From DASPXY01 sp038227745 (GTDB taxonomy: Bacteria; Planctomycetota; Planctomycetia; Gemmatales; Gemmataceae), in contig JBBRPS010000361.1 of NCBI GenBank assembly GCA_038227745.1, positions 1 through 9,920 of the forward strand: a stretch of DNA of 9,920 bases, given 5' to 3'. The notes beneath the pieces are model-generated. The model was given only the letters and a program-made list of their open reading frames with translations, had not been told where the DNA came from and did no database searches. Shown here one piece after another: positions 1-6,979 of this stretch. Position numbers and translations under genes: made by a program. The stretch's first letter is position 1; each line of letters starts with the position of its first letter.

Positions 1-17
1 GCCGCGGCGATAAAGAA

Positions 18-46
18 TTGCGAACGGCTCCCGCACCCGATAGACT
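18..46 (+). promoter_or_regulatory. candidate sigma70-like promoter of the kinase gene
   Basis: TTGCGA at 18-23 and TAGACT at 41-46 are separated by exactly 17 bases. Each matches four of six consensus positions. It lies about 140 bases upstream of the kinase start, and nothing else in 1-189 looks like a gene. This is consensus matching by eye in a GC-rich genome, so it is only a candidate. Confidence 0.3.
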
Positions 47-189
47 GCATTTATCCCTGCTATGGACTCTCCAGGAGCCCTCCTGTTTCGCCGCGCCGGT
101 CCGCCCCCTTGCCGGCACGGAAAGGGAGGGCCCAGGGCACTCTTTGCCCGGCGTGCCGCGTGTGTGTGCCGTCTGTGAGGAACCTGGCA

Positions 190-1866
190 ATGCTCAAGGA
201 CACCGAGAAGCGCGCCGCCAAGCTGGCCGTGTCTCGGTACGGCGCCGACCGGGCGCGCGTCGCGCAGCTGGTCCAGGCGGTCTTCCGCGCCCGCACCGAG
301 GGCAATGACGCCGACCTCTTCGACGCCCTGGCCCGCCAGAACCTCCTGACGCGTGCCCAGGCGAACGAGCTGCGCCTGTCCCTCGACGTCACTCACATCG
401 ACCCCGGCGCGCCGGCCGCCCCGGGCCGCCAGCGCAACGGCACGCCGCCCGCTGACGGCCCAGACATCATGGAAGAGGACGTCGATCTCTCCGCCACCGG
501 CGACGGCCAGGAACCGCGCACCCTCGGCGGCTACCGCCTGCTGCGCCGCATCGGCGAGGGCGGCATGGGCGTGATCTACCTCGGCTACCACGAAACCGAG
601 GACCGCCAGGTCGCCATCAAGGTCCTCTCCGACCACCTGGCCAACAGCCAGACGCTGGTGGACCGCTTCTACCGCGAGGCCAAGAGCGGCGCCCTGCTCA
701 ACCACCCCAACATCGTCCGCAACCTCGCCGTCGGCCAGGACCACTCGACCGGCAAGCACTACCTCGTGCTGGAGTACGTGGACGGCCCCAGCGCCCACGC
801 CTTGCTCGACCGTTTCGGCCGCCTGTCCGTCGGCGACGCCGTCCACATCGCCCTCGACGTCGCGCGCGCCCTGGAGCACGCCCACTCGCGCAACGTCATC
901 CACCGCGACATCAAGCCCGACAATATCCTTATCAGTCCTTCCGGGCTCGCCAAACTCTCCGATCTGGGCCTGGCCAAGCGCACCGACGAGGCCAGCCACC
1001 TGACCGCGACACGCCAGGGCTTCGGCACGCCGTACTACATGCCCTACGAGCAGGCGCTCAACGCCAGGCAGGCGGACGGCCGCAGTGACGTCTACGCCTT
1101 GGGCGCGACGCTCTACCACCTCGTCGCCGGCCAGGTGCCGTTCTCCGGCGTCAACTCGCTGGAGATCCTCGACAAGAAGAAGCTCGGCTTCTTCGCCCCG
1201 GCCAGCTCGGTCAACCCCGAGGTGCCGCGCGAGCTGGACGGGATCCTGGAGCGGATGCTGGCCTGCGAGCCACACGACCGCTACCAGACGGCGAGCGAGC
1301 TGATCGTCGATCTGGAGCGCGCCAACCTGGCTCCGCCCGTGCCCAGCTTCGTCGATCGGGAGTTGGCGCTGCAGGACCCGGTGGTGCGCCAGCGCCTGGC
1401 GACGGTCGCCCAGCCGACGGCCCCGGACCTGACGGTGCGCCCCGAGGCGCCGCCGCGGCCGGCCGGCAAGGACAACCCCGACCTGTGGTATCTGCGCTAC
1501 CGCGACCGCAAGGGGCAGTGGTGCAAGTCGCGCGCGACGACGCGGCAGATCGTACGGCGGCTGCGCGACGGCCGGCTGCCGGGCGAGGTCGAGGCGTGCC
1601 ACCAGGTGCAGGGCGAGTTTCGGCCGCTGGGCGGCTACCCGGAGTTCCGCGCCGCCCTCGCGGCCTTCAAGGCCCACGGGCGGCCGCGCAAGAACGGCAC
1701 CTCCCCGGCCGCCGTTCGCGAGGCGCCCGTGACCGCGACCCGGGCAGAAGGCGTCGGCAAGAGGGCGCTGACGTTGCCTTACGTCTGGTGGCTGCTGGTC
1801 GGGCTGGGGCTGGCGGCGGTGGCGGCCGGCGGCGTGGTGCTGCTCAAGTTCGTCGGCGGCGCGTGA
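190..1866 (+). CDS. Ser/Thr protein kinase with C-terminal membrane anchor
   Basis: Hanks-type kinase of 558 residues that phosphorylates Ser/Thr on proteins; the target is unknown. The ATG at 190 is chosen because GAGGAA (177-182) sits 7 bases before it; the in-frame TTG at 109 would add 27 residues of poor character. Residues 1-70 form a helical region seen ahead of the kinase domain in some planctomycete kinases (from memory). Kinase domain about 115-380: glycine loop GEGGMGV 122-128, Lys144, Glu163, HRD with Asp240, Lys242, Asn245, DLG 258-260 (Leu for the usual Phe), activation segment ending MPYEQ 284-288 instead of the usual MAPEQ, Arg364. All catalytic residues are present. Residues 430-490 (DLWYLRYRDRKGQW onward) form a compact Trp/Tyr-rich segment resembling GYF_2-type modules. 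One membrane helix at about 529-553 is followed by only a few residues, so there is no external sensor domain. HtrA follows on the same strand, separated by two strong hairpins. Confidence 0.93.
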   Translation: MLKDTEKRAAKLAVSRYGADRARVAQLVQAVFRARTEGNDADLFDALARQNLLTRAQANELRLSLDVTHIDPGAPAAPGRQRNGTPPADGPDIMEEDVDLSATGDGQEPRTLGGYRLLRRIGEGGMGVIYLGYHETEDRQVAIKVLSDHLANSQTLVDRFYREAKSGALLNHPNIVRNLAVGQDHSTGKHYLVLEYVDGPSAHALLDRFGRLSVGDAVHIALDVARALEHAHSRNVIHRDIKPDNILISPSGLAKLSDLGLAKRTDEASHLTATRQGFGTPYYMPYEQALNARQADGRSDVYALGATLYHLVAGQVPFSGVNSLEILDKKKLGFFAPASSVNPEVPRELDGILERMLACEPHDRYQTASELIVDLERANLAPPVPSFVDRELALQDPVVRQRLATVAQPTAPDLTVRPEAPPRPAGKDNPDLWYLRYRDRKGQWCKSRATTRQIVRRLRDGRLPGEVEACHQVQGEFRPLGGYPEFRAALAAFKAHGRPRKNGTSPAAVREAPVTATRAEGVGKRALTLPYVWWLLVGLGLAAVAAGGVVLLKFVGGA

Positions 1867-1944
1867 GCGGTTCGTAGCCGACTCGCTCCGCGAGTCGGGG
1901 GTTGTCGGCACCCGACTCGCGGAGCGAGTCGGCCACGAACCGCT
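1866..1944. repeat. nested palindrome, 34-bp arms with 11-base loop
   Basis: The left arm (1866-1899) and right arm (1911-1944) are reverse complements with a single mismatch (A1876 opposite C1934), around an 11-base loop. Each arm contains its own smaller palindrome, GACTCGC-TCC-GCGAGTC on the left and its complement on the right, so the DNA or RNA can fold as one long hairpin or two short ones. The left arm begins on the last base of the kinase stop codon. No U-run follows, so it is not a typical intrinsic terminator. A REP-like or MITE-like intergenic repeat that also protects the mRNA 3' end is the likeliest reading. Confidence 0.9.
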
Positions 1945-2026
1945 ACACGCCGCCGCGGCTTGAGGAGTTCCCGGTGCGGTCACCGAAACCCCTAAACAGC
2001 CCCCACTTGTTTCACAAGGGTTGTGT

Positions 2027-2064
2027 CCCGGCCGGGAAGAAGATCCGGCCGGGCGTCTTTTCTC
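2027..2064 (+). terminator. GC hairpin plus U-run in the htrA leader (terminator or attenuator)
   Basis: CCCGGCCGG (2027-2035) pairs perfectly with CCGGCCGGG (2045-2053) across a 9-base loop and is followed by CGTCTTTTCTC. That is the form of a rho-independent terminator on the + strand. The Shine-Dalgarno of htrA (AGGAGG, 2065-2070) begins at the next base, so the element is either the terminator of the kinase transcript or an attenuator within the htrA leader. No clear promoter lies between it and htrA. Confidence 0.6.
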
Positions 2065-2070
2065 AGGAGG
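2065..2070 (+). promoter_or_regulatory. ribosome binding site of htrA
   Basis: A perfect AGGAGG ends 10 bases before the ATG at 2081. It fixes the start there rather than at the in-frame GTG-type start at 2021, which would translate through the terminator-like hairpin. Confidence 0.8.
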
Positions 2071-2080
2071 TGTTCACTCG

Positions 2081-3520
2081 ATGAAACAACGATGGTCCGT
2101 CGCTATCGTCTGCCTGGTCGCCGGCGCGACGGCCGGCGGCTATTTCTTCAGCCCCATGCTCCGCGGCCAGGGCCAACCCCCCGCCGGCGCCGCCATTCCC
2201 AAGGAACTGACGTCCTACCGTCACATCGTCAAGAAGGTGCTGCCCGCGGTCGTCAGCATCGAGGCCCGCGCCGCGGTGGTCAAGGCGCCCGGCCGCGGCG
2301 GCCTGCGCCGCCCCCCCGCGGCCAATGACCCCAACGTCCCCGAGGAGTTCCGCCGCTTCTTCGAGGACTTCGGCCGCGGCGCCCCCGGCCTCCAGATGCC
2401 CGATCACAACCCGCGCCTCGGCTTCGGCTCCGGCTTCGTCGTGGACCCCAGCGGAGTCGTCCTGACGAACTTTCACGTCGTCAACGGCGCGCAGGAAGTG
2501 ACTGTCCACTTCGAGGACGGCCGCAAGATCACCTCCAGCGACATCAAGGTGGACCGCAAGACCGACCTGGCGATCATCCGCCTCAAGGGCGTCAAGGACC
2601 TGCCGTGGTTGGAAATGGGCGACAGCGAGCAGATGGAGATCGGCGACCGCGTGCTGGCGGTCGGCGCCCCATTCGGCCTGGCGGGCACGGTGACGCACGG
2701 CATCATCAGCGCCAAGGGACGCAACGGGCTGAACATGAACATGTACGAGGACTTCCTGCAGACCGACGCGGCGATCAACCCGGGCAACAGCGGCGGCCCG
2801 CTGGTCAACCTCGAAGGCAAGGTGATCGGCATCAACGCCGCGATCAAGAGCCGCAGCGGCGGCTTCCAGGGCATCGGCCTGGCCGTCTCGAGCAACCTGG
2901 CTCGCAACGTGATGAAGGGCCTGCTCAAGGACGGCATCGTCCGCCGCGGCTATCTCGGCGTGCAGATCCGCCCCCTGGAGCCGGCGGTGGCGAAGCGCCT
3001 CGGCGTCGAGAAGGGCAGCGGCGTGCTGGTCGGCGAGGTGTTCCCCAACACGCCCGCGTCGAAGGCCGGCCTGCAGGAGGGCGACGTCATCACGGCCATC
3101 GGCGGCAAGGCGCTGAAGGACGGCCACGCGCTGCAGACCGTCGTCGCCGGGCTGCCGATCGGCAAGATGGCGGCGCTGACCGTGGTACGCGACGGCAAGG
3201 CGCGGGACCTGTCGGTGACGGTCGAGGAGCAGCCGGAGGAGTTCGGCACGGTCGCCGGCGGCCCGGCGCCGAAGCAGCAGCCCGGAAACCGGGAGAACGT
3301 CGGCGTGGACAAGGTGGGCCTGGACCTGACCGACCTGACCGACGCGATCGCCAACGAGCTGGGTTACAAGGCGAGTCTGAAGGGGGCGGTCGTCAGTCGG
3401 GTCGAGCCGGGCAGCGTCGCCGCCCGCGCCGGGCTGCGCGCCGGCGTGCTGATCACCAAGGTCGATCGGGCGACGGTGACGTCGGCGAACGAGGCCCGCG
3501 AGGCGCTGAACCGCGGCTAA
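2081..3520 (+). CDS. HtrA/Deg-family periplasmic serine protease, C-terminus probably clipped
   Basis: Envelope serine protease/chaperone of 479 residues that degrades misfolded extracytoplasmic proteins. An N-terminal hydrophobic segment (about 5-23) without a lipobox acts as a signal anchor or signal peptide. The trypsin-like domain (about 45-285) has the full triad: His132 in NFHVVNG, Asp162 in KTDLAI and Ser237 in NPGNSGGPLV. PDZ1 spans about 290-385 (GYLGVQI, then GSGVLVGEV and AGLQEGDVI). PDZ2 begins at about 411 (VGLDLTDLT, VEPGSVAARAGLRAG) but stops at EALNRG, where family members normally continue about 20 residues to the last PDZ strand. The final three codons and the stop lie in a 15-base sequence that recurs inverted at 9901-9915. 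The start is supported by a perfect AGGAGG. The convergent glycosyltransferase frame meets it with no intergenic gap. Family assignment is firm; the truncation is inferred from PDZ length. Confidence 0.93.
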   Translation: MKQRWSVAIVCLVAGATAGGYFFSPMLRGQGQPPAGAAIPKELTSYRHIVKKVLPAVVSIEARAAVVKAPGRGGLRRPPAANDPNVPEEFRRFFEDFGRGAPGLQMPDHNPRLGFGSGFVVDPSGVVLTNFHVVNGAQEVTVHFEDGRKITSSDIKVDRKTDLAIIRLKGVKDLPWLEMGDSEQMEIGDRVLAVGAPFGLAGTVTHGIISAKGRNGLNMNMYEDFLQTDAAINPGNSGGPLVNLEGKVIGINAAIKSRSGGFQGIGLAVSSNLARNVMKGLLKDGIVRRGYLGVQIRPLEPAVAKRLGVEKGSGVLVGEVFPNTPASKAGLQEGDVITAIGGKALKDGHALQTVVAGLPIGKMAALTVVRDGKARDLSVTVEEQPEEFGTVAGGPAPKQQPGNRENVGVDKVGLDLTDLTDAIANELGYKASLKGAVVSRVEPGSVAARAGLRAGVLITKVDRATVTSANEAREALNRG

Positions 3521-3522
3521 AC
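3508..3522 (+). repeat. 15-base sequence shared with 9901-9915 (inverted copy)
   Basis: GAACCGCGGCTAAAC occurs here and as its exact reverse complement at 9901-9915. Here it supplies the last codons and stop of htrA and sits at the junction with the glycosyltransferase; there it lies just upstream of the caspase gene. It contains the palindrome CCGCGG. It may be part of a dispersed intergenic repeat, but two copies in one GC-rich window could also be chance. Confidence 0.4.
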
Positions 3523-4747
3523 AGGCCCGTCGCACCACCTCCAGCTTGTCCTCCCAGCGGAATTCGCACGGCACGCGCTGCCGCCCGGCCTCGCCCAGCC
3601 GCCGCCGCAACTTCCCGTCCGCCACCAGGTGTCCCAGCGCCTCCGCCAGCGCGGCCACGTCGCCGCAGCGCACCAGCAGCCCGTCCACGCCGTCACGAAC
3701 CACGTACGCCACGCCGCCGGCGCGGTACGCCAGGTTCGGCAGGCCGTTCGCCCATGCCTCCGGCAGCACCAGGCCGAACGAGTCGGAACGGCTCGGCAGC
3801 GCGAACAGGTCCAGCCCCGCGAAGAAGTCGCGTTTCTCCTTGTCGCTCAGCACGCCCAGGCGCCGCACCGGCGGCCCTGCCCGCGCCGCGAACTCCTCCC
3901 AGAAGCGGCGGAAATTCGGCATCTCCGGCCCCGCGAGGACCACGCGGCAGCGCACACCTCGCCCCCACAGGAGCGCCGCCGCCCGCAGCAGATCGACCGT
4001 CCCCTTCTCCTCGCTGTTGTTCGCCAGATGTCCGACCACGACCTCCTCGGGCTCGGCGGCCCAGGCGCCGCGCGCCCGGGCGCGGTCCCCGCCGGTACAC
4101 TCGGCGGCGTCCACGCCCAGCCCCTGCAGGACGACGCGCGCGGCGGGCACGCCGCGGTCGAGGAGGGCGTCGCGTTCGCCCTCGGTCTGCACGAAGACCA
4201 CGGCGGCGGCGTGGATCAGCGAGAGCAGGGCCGGCGAAGTGTAGGCGCGGCGCGTGCGGTCGGCGGGGTCGCCCGGGTCGCCGAGGTGCAGGAACGGCGT
4301 CAGCAGGAACGGCACGCCCAGCCGCCGCGCCAGCCGCAGGCCGCAGACGATCGGCCAGGTGTAGGGGAACGCCGTCGCGTGAACGACGTCGAAGGGGCGG
4401 TCCAGGCGGCGCACGTCGCGCCACATCGCCCAGGAGATCGGGTTGCAGCCCAGCGCCACGCGGCGCAGCGGCCGCCACGGCAGCAGCGACAGGGCCTTGA
4501 GGACGTAGCGCCGGGCGGGACAGTGCCAGAGCGGGTAACGGCGCACCTCGACGGGGCCGTCCGCCTCGACGCCGGCCGGCAGACGCCGGGCGCGCCGGTC
4601 CCAGAACGCTTCGAGGTCGAGCGCCGCGGTCGTGAAGACGGTAACGCGGTCGCCGCGACCGGCGAGGTAGTGGCCGAGGCGGGCAAAGTAGGCTTCCGAG
4701 CCGCCCCGTGCCGGCGGATAACGCTGGGTGAAATGCGCGATGCGAAT
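3508..4747 (-). CDS. GT4-family glycosyltransferase, no canonical start, no stop at junction
   Basis: GT-B fold glycosyltransferase, likely transferring a sugar from a nucleotide-sugar donor during envelope polysaccharide synthesis; substrate unknown. The frame begins RIAHFTQRYPPARGGSEAYF, matching the usual GT4 N-terminus with its glycine loop (Gly15-Gly16). It continues with a domain-linker region, Lys248 in NSEEKGTVDLLRA, and the donor-site motif SDSFGLVLPEAWANG (Asp322 to Glu330, an E-x7-E motif with Asp for the first Glu). The in-frame region upstream to the stop at 4834 has no ATG, GTG or TTG; the ATT at 4747, 7 bases after AGG, gives the expected N-terminus (M)RIAHF. The first GTG, at 4546, would delete 67 conserved residues. 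At the 3' end homology fades near residue 409 (RRACLAAV), and the frame then runs antisense through htrA to 2063 without a stop. The end given is therefore the apparent end of homology, not a stop codon. The gene may be damaged. Confidence 0.75.
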
Positions 4748-4770
4748 GGCCGTCCCTGCCTTTCTGAAAA

Positions 4771-4792
4771 CCCACCCGCTCCAACGGGTGGG
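4771..4792 (-). terminator. 8-bp hairpin with U-run in the glycosyltransferase leader
   Basis: CCCACCCG (4771-4778) pairs perfectly with CGGGTGGG (4785-4792) across a 6-base loop. Read on the minus strand the stem is followed directly by TTTTCAG, then the AGG and ATT start of the glycosyltransferase. The layout copies the htrA leader: GC stem, short U-run, ribosome site. It could be an attenuator, an RNA stabiliser or a dispersed hairpin repeat; the U-run is short. Confidence 0.5.
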
Positions 4793-4799
4793 CTTGCCG

Positions 4800-4805
4800 A
4801 TTCTA
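4800..4805 (-). promoter_or_regulatory. possible -10 box for the glycosyltransferase
   Basis: On the minus strand TAGAAT (five of six consensus positions) lies just upstream of the leader hairpin. A transcript from it would begin almost at the base of the stem. No convincing -35 lies 16-18 bases upstream, so support is weak. Confidence 0.2.
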
Positions 4806-4876
4806 CCCGCAGGCGCGGTAAAAGCGGTAGATCAAGACGGCTGGGTAGGTTTTCGGCGCGGGTGGCGAATCGGCGC

Positions 4877-4905
4877 TTGGCTTCCCCGCGCTGACCCGCT
4901 AGGAT
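4877..4905 (+). promoter_or_regulatory. candidate promoter of the FHA gene
   Basis: TTGGCT (4877-4882) and TAGGAT (4900-4905) are 17 bases apart on the + strand, with three and four of six consensus matches. They lie about 70 bases upstream of the FHA start in the divergent intergenic region 4748-4977, which otherwise contains only the leader hairpin and no supportable gene. Confidence 0.25.
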
Positions 4906-4977
4906 GGAGGCGGCGCTGTTGTTGAACGTGCCGCGGACACTGGCACTTCCCGCGCCGCGGCTGTGGTGGGATAGATC

Positions 4978-5451
4978 ATGCGTGCCCAGCTCATGCCCCT
5001 GGACGGCGGCGACCCGATCGAGATCAACAAGGATCTCACGCTGGTCGGGCGCAAGGAAGAGTGCGACCTGCGGCTCGACCACAAGAGCGTCTCGAAGCTG
5101 CACTGCGTGATCGTGAAGACGGACGGGCTGCTGCTGCTGCGCGATCTGGGCAGCACGAACGGCACCCGCGTCAACGGTCAGCGCGTCCGCCGCGCCGCCC
5201 TGCTGCCCAACGACCAGGTCATGATCGCCAGCTTCAAGTTCAAGGTCCACTTTGGCCCGGACGTCGCCCCCATCTCGCCCGAGGAGCACACGCAGCACCT
5301 CGACGCCAAGGACGTCGCCCACCTCCTGCGCAACAAGGCGGCCGGTGTCGTCGCTGCCTGCGAGGACAGTTCGGTGGACATGCCCGCCATGCCCGTGCAG
5401 GCCAACGTCCTGCCCGACGTCTACCCCGAAGACCCGCAGAAGGGCCGCTGA
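4978..5451 (+). CDS. FHA-domain protein (phosphothreonine reader)
   Basis: Small 157-residue cytoplasmic protein; FHA domains bind phosphothreonine peptides, often those made by Hanks-type kinases. The domain fills residues 1-95 and has all signature residues: GR at 24-25, Ser39-x-x-His42, STNG at 59-62 and NG at 66-67. The tail (96-157) is acidic and Pro-rich with a short helical-looking stretch (DAKDVAHLLRNKAAG); no known domain is visible and there is no membrane segment. The ATG follows GGTGGGA (4966-4971 region) at suitable spacing. It diverges from the glycosyltransferase and is followed 90 bases later by the DUF1501 gene on the same strand. The kinase encoded at 190-1866 is an obvious candidate partner, but only by proximity; planctomycetes carry many kinases and FHA proteins. 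Confidence 0.9.
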   Translation: MRAQLMPLDGGDPIEINKDLTLVGRKEECDLRLDHKSVSKLHCVIVKTDGLLLLRDLGSTNGTRVNGQRVRRAALLPNDQVMIASFKFKVHFGPDVAPISPEEHTQHLDAKDVAHLLRNKAAGVVAACEDSSVDMPAMPVQANVLPDVYPEDPQKGR

Positions 5452-5488
5452 CCTCGCCCTCCGTGCGCGCGTCATCCCTGGTTTTCCG

Positions 5489-5517
5489 TTGACAGTTGCC
5501 CGCAGGAGCGAAAGACT
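5489..5517 (+). promoter_or_regulatory. candidate promoter of the DUF1501 gene
   Basis: A perfect TTGACA (5489-5494) is followed 17 bases later by AAGACT (5512-5517), a weak -10 keeping only the A2, A4 and T6 positions. It falls in the 90-base gap between the FHA and DUF1501 genes, suggesting separate transcription. Confidence 0.3.
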
Positions 5518-5541
5518 GGAGGGGAACCAAGGAGGCCCAAC

Positions 5542-6951
5542 GTGCGCGACTCAGCGAACCTTGCCGGCGGCTGTCAGGACTTTCGGAAGGCCGCGCGCCT
5601 GACCCGGCGCGAGTTGTTGACCGCGGGCGCCGCCTGCGGCCTCGGTCTCTCCCTGCCGGACCTGTTCCGGGCGCGGGCCGCGGCGCAGGGACAAACGGCG
5701 CGTGCCACGACCTTCGGCCGCGCCCGGTCTCTGATCGTCCTGTACCTGCACGGCGGCCACGCCCAGCAGGAGACGTGGGATCCCAAGCCCGACGGCCCGT
5801 CGCCGGCGCGCGGCGAGTTCGGCGCCATCGCCACCAGCGTGCCGGGCGTCCGCGTCGGCGAACTGCTACCCCGCTCCGCCCGGCTGCTGCACCGCCTGAC
5901 GCTCATCCGCTCGCTCAGCCACGGCAACGCCAACCACGTCCAGGCCAGCCTCGCGGCCATGACCGGCCACGCCCACCCGCCGGAGGCCGAGGCCCGCGGC
6001 GACTTCCCGCCCGCGCCGACCGACTTCCCGTCGTTCGGCGCCGTGCTGAATCAGCGGCGCCCCGCCGGCGCCCTGCCGACCTGGGTCCAGGTCGGCCCGC
6101 TCATGCGGCGCGGCAACGGCACCGTCCTGCACGGCCAATCGCCCGGCTTCCTCGGCGCCCGCCACAGCCCGCTCGTCGTCGATCAGGACCTGCGGCCCCC
6201 GGACGTCCGCATCGGCGCCGTCAGCCCCAGCGGCGACGTGCCGCTGCTGCGCCTCACCGGGCGCGGCCGGCTGCTGGAACAGGTCGAGGGCCAGCGCCGC
6301 CGGCTGGACACCGCCGCCGAGGTGCAGTCGTTCGACGCCTTCCACCGCCGCGCCTTCAACCTGCTCAGCGCGCCGGCCACGGCACGAGCGTTCGACCTGG
6401 CCGCCGAGCCGAACGCCGTGCGCGAGCGCTACGGGCGGACGCGCTTCGGCCAGTCCTGCCTGCTGGCGCGGCGCCTCGCGGAGGCCGGCGTCCCCGTCAT
6501 CAACGTCCACTTCTGCCAGACGCCGACGGGCTCGTGGGACACGCACGGCCGGCACTTCAGCCAGATGCGCGACCTGCTCTGTCCGATTTTCGACCGCGCC
6601 TTCGCGGCCCTGGTGTCCGACCTCGACCAGCGCGGCCTGCTGGGTTCGACGCTGGTGCTGGCGACCGCCGAGTTCGGACGGACGCCGCGCGTCAACCGCG
6701 CCGGCGGCCGCGACCACTGGCCGTGGGTCTACTCGGCGGCGCTGGCCGGGGGCGGCACGGCGCCCGGCGTGGTACACGGCGCCTCTGACGGCATCGCCGC
6801 CTACCCGACCGCCCACGCCCACGACCCGCGCGACCTGGCCGCCACCGTCTACCACCTGCTCGGCGTACCCGCCGACACCTGGCTCCCCGACCAGACCGGC
6901 CGGCCGCACCCCCTCGTCGTCGGTCAGAAGATCGACGCCCTGCTGATGTGA
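5542..6951 (+). CDS. DUF1501 protein with Tat-type signal (sulfatase-like)
   Basis: A 469-residue exported protein of the DUF1501 family, abundant in planctomycetes and related to the alkaline phosphatase/sulfatase fold; the reaction is unknown. Start is a GTG with GGAGG (5531-5535) 6 bases upstream. The N-terminus has a twin-arginine motif, TRRELL (21-26), followed by a hydrophobic stretch and LPDLFRA, typical of Tat-exported members. Family motifs in order: LYLHGGHAQQETWDPKP (68-83), GEFGAIATSVPGV (91-103), SHGNANHVQ (126-134) with TGHAHP, SWDTHG, EFGRTPR (377-383), GRDHWP (389-394) and a C-terminal region with HLLGVP. Length and motif order are normal, so the gene looks complete. Family members usually sit beside a DUF1549/DUF1553 cytochrome-like gene; none is present here. 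It converges with the caspase gene, the two stop codons being 28 bases apart. Confidence 0.9.
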   Translation: MRDSANLAGGCQDFRKAARLTRRELLTAGAACGLGLSLPDLFRARAAAQGQTARATTFGRARSLIVLYLHGGHAQQETWDPKPDGPSPARGEFGAIATSVPGVRVGELLPRSARLLHRLTLIRSLSHGNANHVQASLAAMTGHAHPPEAEARGDFPPAPTDFPSFGAVLNQRRPAGALPTWVQVGPLMRRGNGTVLHGQSPGFLGARHSPLVVDQDLRPPDVRIGAVSPSGDVPLLRLTGRGRLLEQVEGQRRRLDTAAEVQSFDAFHRRAFNLLSAPATARAFDLAAEPNAVRERYGRTRFGQSCLLARRLAEAGVPVINVHFCQTPTGSWDTHGRHFSQMRDLLCPIFDRAFAALVSDLDQRGLLGSTLVLATAEFGRTPRVNRAGGRDHWPWVYSAALAGGGTAPGVVHGASDGIAAYPTAHAHDPRDLAATVYHLLGVPADTWLPDQTGRPHPLVVGQKIDALLM

Positions 6952-6979
6952 GAGCGCGGCCCGGGTTCCACCAGGGCCG

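Noticed and set aside
1902..2084. Short open frame of 60 codons between kinase and htrA
   Set aside because: It starts inside the palindrome, runs through the terminator-like hairpin, lacks a ribosome site and resembles no protein.
3323..3340. Tandem GACCTGACC repeat within htrA
   Set aside because: Only two 9-base units encoding LTDLTD in a normal PDZ lead-in; ordinary coding sequence.
2063..3507. Open minus-strand frame continuing the glycosyltransferase for about 480 codons antisense to htrA
   Set aside because: It mirrors htrA, has Asp/Ala/His-rich low-complexity composition with no family motif, and exists because GC-rich codons rarely give stops on the other strand.
2605..4894. Plus-strand frames of 631 and 421 codons across htrA and the glycosyltransferase
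   Set aside because: Arg/Pro-rich out-of-frame translations of recognised genes; no homology or ribosome site.
6952..6979. Possible terminator between DUF1501 and the caspase gene
   Set aside because: Only a 5-bp GGCCC/GGGCC stem with a long loop and no U-run on either strand.
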